From contig JAHHID010000015.1 in NCBI GenBank assembly GCA_019359015.1, forward strand, positions 44,213-108,212: a stretch of 64,000 nt of DNA, given 5' to 3'. This document shows, piece after piece, positions 9,701-18,065 of the stretch (positions are counted from its first letter, which is position 1; every line of letters starts with the position of its first letter). The DNA is from Spirirestis rafaelensis WJT71-NPBG6 (lineage in GTDB: Bacteria; Cyanobacteriota; Cyanobacteriia; Cyanobacteriales; Nostocaceae). The position numbers were made by a program, and so were the translations under genes. The notes beneath the pieces are model-generated. The model worked only from the letters and a program-made list of their open reading frames with translations, was not told where the DNA came from and did not search any database.

Positions 9701-10206
9701 GAAAAAGCTTTATAGTAAGCAATAACTTCCTGAGATGCGATCGCTCCCGACCATCCATCAAGTAATAGATGGTGATGGCTCCAACAAAAATGATAAATTT
9801 TGTCTGCCAAACGAATCAGAGTAAAACGCATTAGTGGAGCTTGTGAAAGCACAAAACCATTTTGGCGCTCTTTTTGTAAAAAGGCTTTTAAGGATTGTTG
9901 TTGCTCAAAAGGAGAAATTTGCCGCCAATCTAACTCTTGCCAGGGTAATTTGACCTCCTTCACGACCACCTGAAGTGGTTTTTCTAAGTTTTCCCACACA
10001 CAAGCAATTCGCAACACGGGATGGCGAATTATCACTTGCTGCCAAGCTTGGATAAAGGCAGTAACATTTAATGCTCCATGTAACTCAAAGCACATTTGCT
10101 CAACATAAACACCAGAGTTGGGAGCATAAATACTGTGGAATAGCATCCCCTGTTGCATAGGAGATAAAGGATAAGCGTCTTCAATATTTTTGTTTTTTAA
10201 GCTCAT
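3745..10206 (-). CDS. NRPS, two modules: C-A(beta-Ala)-PCP-C-A(Ala)-PCP
   Basis: The 2153-residue protein has C (about 10-430, [11 protein letters not shown]), A1 (about 450-970), PCP (LGGHS), C (about 1075-1500, MHHIAADGW), A2 (about 1530-2010) and PCP (LGGHS), with no E or TE. The A1 binding-pocket code, read by aligning [23 protein letters not shown] and the region around YGSSEVSAD to GrsA, is V-D-W-V-T-S-V-A-D-K. This is very near the known beta-alanine code VDWVISLADK, and the missing Asp235 fits a beta-amino acid without an alpha-amino group. The A2 code reads D-L-F-N-N-A-L-T-Y-K, which matches alanine. The N-terminal C domain starts [11 protein letters not shown] like the others that follow E domains, so it probably accepts a D-configured donor. 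The C-terminus is a Lys/Arg-rich tail that probably docks to the KS of the next PKS. It lies 14 bp after the upstream NRPS. Confidence 0.95.
   Translation of the reverse strand: [2153 protein letters not shown]
4226..4473. repeat. 248-bp near-identical direct repeat, copy 1 (A2 C-terminal subdomain)
   Basis: This stretch matches 7406-7653 with no gaps at a constant offset of 3180 bp and only five mismatches (about 98%). It encodes the part of the adenylation domain after the substrate pocket, including [20 protein letters not shown]. DNA outside it diverges quickly on both sides. Confidence 0.95.
6491..6516. repeat. Cyanobacterial short dispersed repeat inside the NRPS reading frame
   Basis: The run GTTCGCGTAGCGTCTCGCAG continues into AGAAGC. 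It resembles the Nostoc-type dispersed repeat family built on GCGTAGCGTCTC. It sits in frame in the second C domain of the 2153-residue NRPS and adds a small Arg-rich stretch (SLRDATRTP) in the loop before [12 protein letters not shown]. Sibling C domains have a shorter loop there. Confidence 0.7.
7406..7653. repeat. 248-bp near-identical direct repeat, copy 2 (A1 C-terminal subdomain)
   Basis: This is the partner of 4226-4473, with five mismatches in 248 bp. It lies in the first A domain of the same gene. The substrate-selecting cores of the two A domains are unrelated in code (beta-Ala versus Ala) although this segment is almost identical. Confidence 0.95.
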
Positions 10207-10220
10207 CTAATTTCTCTTTC

Positions 10221-13200
10221 TTAAAATGAAATTTGTTGTAAGGCAAAATCGAGTTCTGCTTGGCTCAACTGCGCTAGAGGAAAATCTGAAGGGGTAAAGT
10301 CAACAGCTTCTTTTGATTGACAGTGGGCGATAATAGCGCGTAATGCCTCAATAAATCCCCGTGCGAGATTTTCCACAGTGGATTGTTTGTGCAGATTTTG
10401 ACAGTAACGCCACTCTAATTGCAGTTCATTTGAGGCAATTCCGCCGTTAATTTCTAATAAGTATGACCGATGATTATCTTCACTTTGGTCGTTCCCCCGT
10501 GATTCGGGAGCTAATTTAAACATTGAAGATGTATTAAAAACTTGGTCAAATTGACCCAAGTAATTAAAACTTACTTCTGCTTTAGGTAAAGAACGCCATA
10601 CCTCAGTCATTTCCTTTTCTTTGCTGAGATAGCGCAGCATTCCATAACCAATACCCCGATTTGGTATCTGCCGCAATTGCTCTTTAATCGTTTTTAATAC
10701 TTCTGGTAAAGTTGTCATATTTTTGGCGCACAAAGCAACGGGAAATACAGTTGTAAACCAACCTACTGTCCGGGAAATGTCTAATGGAAATAGTTCTTCC
10801 CTGCCATGTCCCTCTAGGTCTAACAGAAGGGTAGTTTGTCCCGTCCACTGGGCAAATGTCAGTAAAAGTGCCGCTAGCAACACATCATTAATTTGAGTTC
10901 TGTAAGCGGCTGGAACATTTTGTAACAAAACTTGAGTTTCTGCTGCACTTAAGCTGACAGTGACACTACCAGCACAACCCATCGTATTCTGCCCATCTGG
11001 ATAATCTAGGGGTAGAGGCACAGGGGAATGACGTAGTATTTGCCTCCAGTAATCTAATTCCTCTTCTGCTACTGATTGAGCGTATTCTTGTAATTGGTAA
11101 GCCCATTGTTTGAAAGAGGTGGTTTTCGGGGGTAATTTAACTGCCTCACCTCCGCTTAGTTGTGTATAAGCTGTTTGCAAGTCTTCTAATAAAATCCGCC
11201 AAGAAACTCCATCAACGATTAAGTGGTGAATTACCACAAATAAGCGACTGTATTGATTAACACCAAGATTAAATAAAGCAACTCGCAGCAATTGTCCAGA
11301 AGATAAGTTGAGACTGCCTTGGAGTTGGCTGCAAGTATTGGTAATAGCAGCACTTTGACTTTCTGGAGGTAATGCGGATAAATCTACTACTGAGAATGAA
11401 GTTATTTGTTTTGGCTCAGTAATTGTCACCTGTGTTGATGATTCTTTGATAAAGTGCGATCGCAGTAGGTCGTGGTGTTGTAGCAAATGTTGTACTACTT
11501 GCTCTAACAGCAAGGGATCGAGTACTTGCTGTACTTCCAATAAAACCGCTTGATTGTAGTGATGGGAGTTGGCAAAATTTTCTTCAAAGAACCATCGTTG
11601 GATGGGTGTTAAGGGAAAAGACCCTGTAACTATATCTTGTTCAGCTTGATGAGCAATATTGGTGGTGACTATGGTTGCAAGTTCAGCAATAGTCTGATGC
11701 TGGAATAACTGTTTAGGTGTAAAGTGCAACCCAAGTTGATTTGCTTTCGCTATCACCTGAAGAATGAGAATTGAATCTCCCCCTAACTCAAAAAAGTTAT
11801 CATTGATGCCAACTTGCTCTAGTCTCAATATCTCAGCCCAGATTTGAGATAGTTGTTTTTCAACTGTTGTTTGGGGTGGTACAAAAGATGTTTCTAGTTC
11901 CGTGTCAAGTTTGAACCTTTCTATTAACGCTTGACGGTCTACTTTTCCGTTAATTGTCAGTGGAAGAGCTTCTATTTCTAGAAAAGCGACAGGTACCATG
12001 TATTCTGGTAATTTTTGTTGCAAAAACTGCTGTAAGCTTAATAATCTGGTAAGGGTGGCTGAAGATTTTGGCACTGTATAAGCTACCAAACGCTTGTGAC
12101 TCTGTTGATTTTCTACTGCTAAAACACAAGCTTCTTGGATTTTGGGATGTTGAGTTAAAACTGCTTCAATTTCTTGCAGTTCAATCCGGAAGCCACGAAT
12201 TTTTACTTGATTATCTGTGCGTCCAATAAATTCTATATCACCGTTTCTACGGTAACGTACTAAATCTCCTGTTTTATAAAGACGAGTTCCTAGGTCTTGG
12301 CTAAAGGGGTTAACTATAAATTTTTGGGCTGTTAGCTTTGGTTGGTTGAGATAACCTCTAGCAACTCCACAACCTGCTATATACATCTCCCCCGGAACTC
12401 CAATTGGTACTGGATGTAAATAAGAATCTAATATATAAGTTTGTACATTACAAATAGGATGCCCAATTGGTATTTCTTCTGCAAGATTTTCCTTTGATAG
12501 TTCGCAGATAGTTGCAACAACGGTTGTTTCTGTAGGTCCATAGCTATTGACTAACTTAATGCGTGAATTGACGACTTTTTGCCAAATTTCAAATGATTCT
12601 GGTAATGCTTTTTCTCCACCAATAATAACTAAGCGCAGGCATTCTGGTAAGCTTAATCCAGCGTCAGAGACTTCAGATATTAATTGATGCCAAAAAGCAG
12701 TTGGTAAGTCTAATACGGTAATTGCATACTGACGACATTTTTCTAAAAAGTGGGGTACAGAGTACAACATTTCATCATTTCGTAATACTAAAGTTGCACC
12801 CTTTATCAAACAAGGAAAAATTTCTTCAGCAGCAGCATCAAAACTGATGGATGCAAATTGTAAAATCTGCTCATTTGAAGTAATTTCATATTCTGCAACC
12901 GCTGAAGAGGCAAAGTTAACCAAAGAGTGATGTTCTATCATTACTCCTTTGGGTGATCCAGTAGAACCTGACGTATAAATTACGTAGGCTAGATTTTGCG
13001 GTTTTGCCCAATTAACTGGGTTTTCTGTTGGTTGCGATAGTATCCAATCTTTATCATCTAAGCAAATAATTGTTGCTTTATGGCTTGGTAACTGTGACAA
13101 AAGACGTTTTTGTGTTAGTAGTATTGATACTTGAGCATCTGCTAACATGACAGCCAATCTTTCTTGAGGATAGGCAGAATCAAGCGGTAAGTATGCTCCA

Positions 13201-16200
13201 GAAGCTTTCAAAACACCCAAAAGTCCTACTAACATCTCTACTGAGCGTTCTACATACAATCCTACTAATGTTTCTGGTTTAATTCCTTGGCTTCGCAGAT
13301 AATGAGCTACTTGATTTGCTCTTTGATTAAGTTGTTGGTAGGTTAGCTGAATGTCTCCATCAATAAGAGCGATCGCATTCGGTGTTAGTTTTACCTGTGC
13401 TTCAAATAACTGGTGAATACAATGCTGGTTGTTAATTTTAGTTGATGATTGGTTAAATTCTCTTAGTAACTGACGTTGCTCATCTAAAGTGATAATCTGT
13501 AAATCACAGATAGAACTTTGGGAATTACTGATAATACTTTCAAGTAAAACCTGGTAATGTGTTGCTAAATTGTTGATCGTGCGATCGTCAAATAAATAGT
13601 TGTTGTATTCTAAGCAACCTTGTAGTCCTTGTTCTGTATCTTCTATTGAGAGAGTTAAATCAAAAGTTGCTGTGCTACTATTAACTTCTAGAATTTCCAA
13701 ATTTAATCCTGGTAATTCCAAAGCGGTTTTTGGTGTGTTTTGGAAGATAAACATCACCTGAAATAAAGGATTATAACTCAAATCTCGATTTGGCTGTAAT
13801 TCTTCTACCAGTTTTTCAAAAGGCAGGTCTTGGTGAGCATAAGCTCCTAATGCTACCTCGCGTACTCGCCTCAAAAGTTCCAGAAAACTTACATCACCAG
13901 AAACTTGGGTTCTTAACACCAAAGTATTGACGAAGAAGCCAATCAAATTTTCAATTTCAGCGCGATTGCGGTTGGCAATAGGGGAACCAACTACAATATC
14001 TTCTTGCTCTGTGTAGCGGTATAGCAATATTTTAAAAGCTGCCAGCAGAGTCATAAACAAGGTGACATTTTCTTGATGAGAAAGCACCTTGAGTTCTTCG
14101 CTCAAAGTTTTTGGCAATACAAAAGTAAGTGTCTTACCTGCGAAAGTTTGCTCTGCTGGTCTTGGATGGTCGGTAGAAAGTTGTAATTTAGGTAAGTCTC
14201 CGGATAATTGCTGTTTCCAGTATGTTAACTGCGCTTCCAACACTTGCCCCTGCAACCACTGCCGCTGCCAAACGGCAAAATCTGCATATTGTATAGGTAA
14301 TTCCGGTAATGGTGTGATAGAGCGATCGCTACTGAAAGCTTCGTAAAGCGCTGCCATCTCCTTAATAAACACACCAGTTGACCAACCGTCGGAAACTATG
14401 TGATGGAGTGTTAGTAAAAAAACGTGTTCTTCTTCTCCTAGACGTAGCAGCGAGGTTCTAACTAATGAACCTTCAGCCAGGTTAAATCCTGTTTGTGCTT
14501 CCTCAAAAGCAAGTCGTTTAACTTCAGCTTCACGCTCAGTTAGAGGTAGATTTTGTAAATCCACCACAGGCAATTTCAGGTTCAAAGAAGAAGTAATTAT
14601 TTGAACTGGCTGTCCATTTATAATTGTAAATCGTGTTCTCAATATTGCATGTCGCTTGACTATTTCGTTAAGACTTTTCAAAAGTGCTGCTACATTCAGT
14701 TTCCCAGATAAACGAACGGCTCTAGGAAGATTGTACAAAAAACTGCCCGGTTCTAATTGGTCGAGAAACCACAGTCTTTTTTGAGCAAATGATAGTGGTA
14801 ATTCTCTGTCCTTGGGTACTTTACTTATGACTGTTGTTTCTACTTCTTTCGTTGACCGTATTTCCCTTTCAATCTGCACCGCTAGTTGCGCTACTGTTGG
14901 AGATTCAAATAATTGACGCAGTGATATTTCTACTTTAAAAACAGCACGTATTCGAGAAATTACTTGAGTAGCAATTAGAGAATGTCCCCCTAAGTCAAAG
15001 AAATTATCGTCAATACTTAAATGCGGTACACTTAAAAGCTGTCCCCAAAGCCCAGCTAATACTTCCTCTACTGGAGTACGAGGAGCAATAAAAGTTCTTT
15101 CTGTATCAGCTATATCCTCCGGTGCGGGAAGTGCTTGACGGTCTAATTTTCCATTAGGTGTTAAGGGTAAAGTCCTCAGCAAAACAAATGCTGATGGTAT
15201 CATGTACTCCGGCAACTTGGCTTTGAGATAATTTCGGAGTTCACTTATCAATGCATTGTGATTCCTAAATTCAAAGCTAGATGTGGGAACAATATATGCG
15301 ACAAGACGCTTTTCTTGGGCTTTCTCTTCTCTAGCTAAAATTGTCACTTCTCCCACTGTTGGGTGCTGACTTAATAAAGTTGAAATCTCACCCAATTCAA
15401 TGCGAAAACCGCGAATTTTTACTTGGTCGTCAATACGTCCCAAAAACTCAATGTTACCATCTGGTAGATAACGGGCAAAATCACCAGTTTTATACAGCCG
15501 ATTTGATTTTTGATAGTTAGATTTGTCTTGCGATTCTATTATTTCTGAAAATTCTAAATTCTCTTCAGTATTCCCTAATCCAAAATCGCTAAAGAAGTTG
15601 CAGATAAACTTCTGTTTTGTCAGTTCTGGTTGGTTGACATAACCCCTTGCTAAATTTTGACCACCAATATGCAGTTCTCCTGATACTCCAATTGGTACAG
15701 GTTGCAGATGATTGTCGAGGATGTAAACCTGAGTGTTGGCAAGTGGACTACCTAGAGGAACTGTATCCCATTTCTCACTTGTTGACTTGTCCTCAATTAA
15801 ATATGTTAAAACACCAACAGTTGCTTCGGTCGGACCATAATGATTGAGAATTTGGCAATTAGGTGAATAGTGCTGAATTTTCTCAACTAACTGCCAACTA
15901 AGCGTTTCACCACCTAGAATCAAGCACTTTTTAGGCAAAATCTTTTCTGGGTGGACAGCACTCAACAGAGCATTTAAGTGGGAAGGAACAATTTTCAGAC
16001 AGTCGATGGAATAGCGATCGCAATAATTTGCTAACGCTTCAGCATTCGTAATTCGCTCCTGGGAAATGACGTGCAGACATCCACCCGTGCATAAACTGGG
16101 AAAGATAACGGTATTGCCTAAGTCTGCTGCAAAGGAAGAAACCATCGCAAAGCTGGCATCAGTAGGCAATTCAACTTTATCTAAAATGGCATGGATGTAA

Positions 16201-18065
16201 TTAAACAGTTGCCGATGCTCAATGGCAACTCCTTTAGGTTTACCAGTCGATCCGGAAGTAAACAACACATAAGCGAGGTTTTCACTCGTCGTCTGACTAC
16301 TAGGATTTTCATCACGTTCTTGAGCAATAATTTCCCAGTCACTATCTATGCAGATTACTTGTGCTGCATTCGTTGACACATTTAACGTTTGTTGTGTCAA
16401 CAAGATTGCCGCTTGAGCATCCTGCAATCGAAGTGACAGTGCCTGTTTTGGTAATATTGGGTCTAGCGGTAAGTAAGCTCCTCCTGCCTTGAGGATGCCT
16501 AAAAGTCCAATCATTATTAAGAGCGATCGCTCGACGCACAACCCAACTACAACTTCTGACTTAACTTTTTGCTGCTGTAAGTAGTGAGCTAGCTGATTTG
16601 CTTTCTGGTTCAGTTCTGCATAGGTAAGTTGCTGATCTTCATATACAACAGCAATGTTATTCGGGGTCTTGGCAGCCTGTGCTTCAAAAAGTAAATGGAT
16701 ACATTTAGCTTCTGGATAATCTACATCGGTTTGGTTAAATTCCAGCAGTTGCTGATAATCATTATGACTAAGTATGTTTAATTGACTAATTGGTATATCT
16801 GGATTTTCAACTACACTGTTTAATAAGGTCTGAAACTGATCGGCTAAATGTTGTATGGTGTTTGCCGAGAAGTAATTAATATCGTAATAAAATTCTGTGG
16901 TGAAACTATCTTTTTGAGTACAGGTAAGTTTAACTTTAAATGGCTCTATACAGCTTTGGAGTTTTTCCAGAGAAAATGAAACATCAGCAACCAAAGATTT
17001 TTCAGGAAACTCCTCAAACTCAAAACCAATGGAAAAAGCAAGATTATTGTTTTTTTCTACAGGTTCGGGAACGAAATAATCCTGCCATTCTGCACTATTA
17101 TCGAGGGTTTTTACAGCAAGTTCCAAGACTTGTTGAAAGGACAAATTTGGTGTTAGATAAGTTTTAATTGGTATCCAAGTAGCCAGAAGTCCAAATATGC
17201 CATGGAGTTCTTCATATTCTCGGCGATCGCAACTTGTACCGACAACAATCTCTGATTGTCCTGTTAGTCGCAAAATCAGTATTTGCCAACAAGCTAGTAA
17301 GACGGCAGCAGTGGAAGTATCATACTTTTGGACTAGAACCACAATTTTTGATAACAAATCGGGAGCAATTGTTAATTTAAGGCAATTAGTTTCAAATCCT
17401 GATTGTAGTAAAGGCTTCTTTTCAAAAGGTAATTTTAACCTAGCTAAAGAATCAATTTTTTGTTCTTGCCAGTATTTTTGCGCTACTTCAGCATCCTCAT
17501 CTAGTAATAGCTGATTTTGCCATTCCGAGAATTGGAGATATTGCACAACTTCATCAACCAATTCCTGTTTCTTTAGTAAAAGTGAATAAAAATTTATAAT
17601 TTCCTTAAATAAACTTTTTATAGTTCGTGTATCTGCACATATGGCAGGTAAGCAAATCAGTAAAATCTGCTTCTTTGCAGACAATTTTACTAAACATAAA
17701 TGCAGTACTTGACCTTTTTCTAAATCAAACTCTTGCCGTTTTCCTTTGGTAAAGTGTTTCTCAACTTCCGTAGATTGTTCTTGCTCGTTAAAATGGCTTA
17801 AATCAACATCTTCCCATGAAAAATAACTCTTATCTTCTACAACCATGACTGGAACTTTTACCCCAGGCAAGCGACAAAATCTTGTCCGAATAATTGCATG
17901 TCGCTCAATAATTTTTTCTACAGCAATCTTTAAAATCTCTGAATTGAGATTACCTTCAATACAAATGGCACATTGGGTTATGTAAGAAGAACTATTTTCT
18001 TGCAATAACCAAAGACGTTTCTGTTGAGGAGAAAGCTGAAAACCACTAATAGTTTTATTTTGCAT
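10221..18065 (-). CDS. NRPS: interface-like C domain-A(Asp)-PCP-C-A(basic?)-PCP-E
   Basis: The 2614-residue protein begins with a condensation-like domain (about 5-430) whose HHxxxDG motif is replaced by PAICADTRT, so it cannot condense. Such domains in siderophore NRPSs are known as interface domains, which recruit Fe(II)/2-oxoglutarate beta-hydroxylases. A1 reads D-L-T-K-I-G-H-V-G-K (from ADLGNT, LKIVPS, LILGGE and [11 protein letters not shown]), an aspartate code. PCP1 (LGGHS) is followed by an active C domain (LHHIVSDGW). A2 reads D-A-E-D-I-G-S-V-V-K. I cannot assign it firmly, but two acidic pocket residues favour a basic side chain such as Lys or Orn. PCP2 (LGGDS) leads into an epimerization domain ([28 protein letters not shown]), so the second residue is released as D. 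The start overlaps the upstream gene by 11 bp, implying translational coupling. The C-terminal TPSDF tail is a docking (COM-type) end. Confidence 0.95.
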   Translation of the reverse strand: [2614 protein letters not shown]

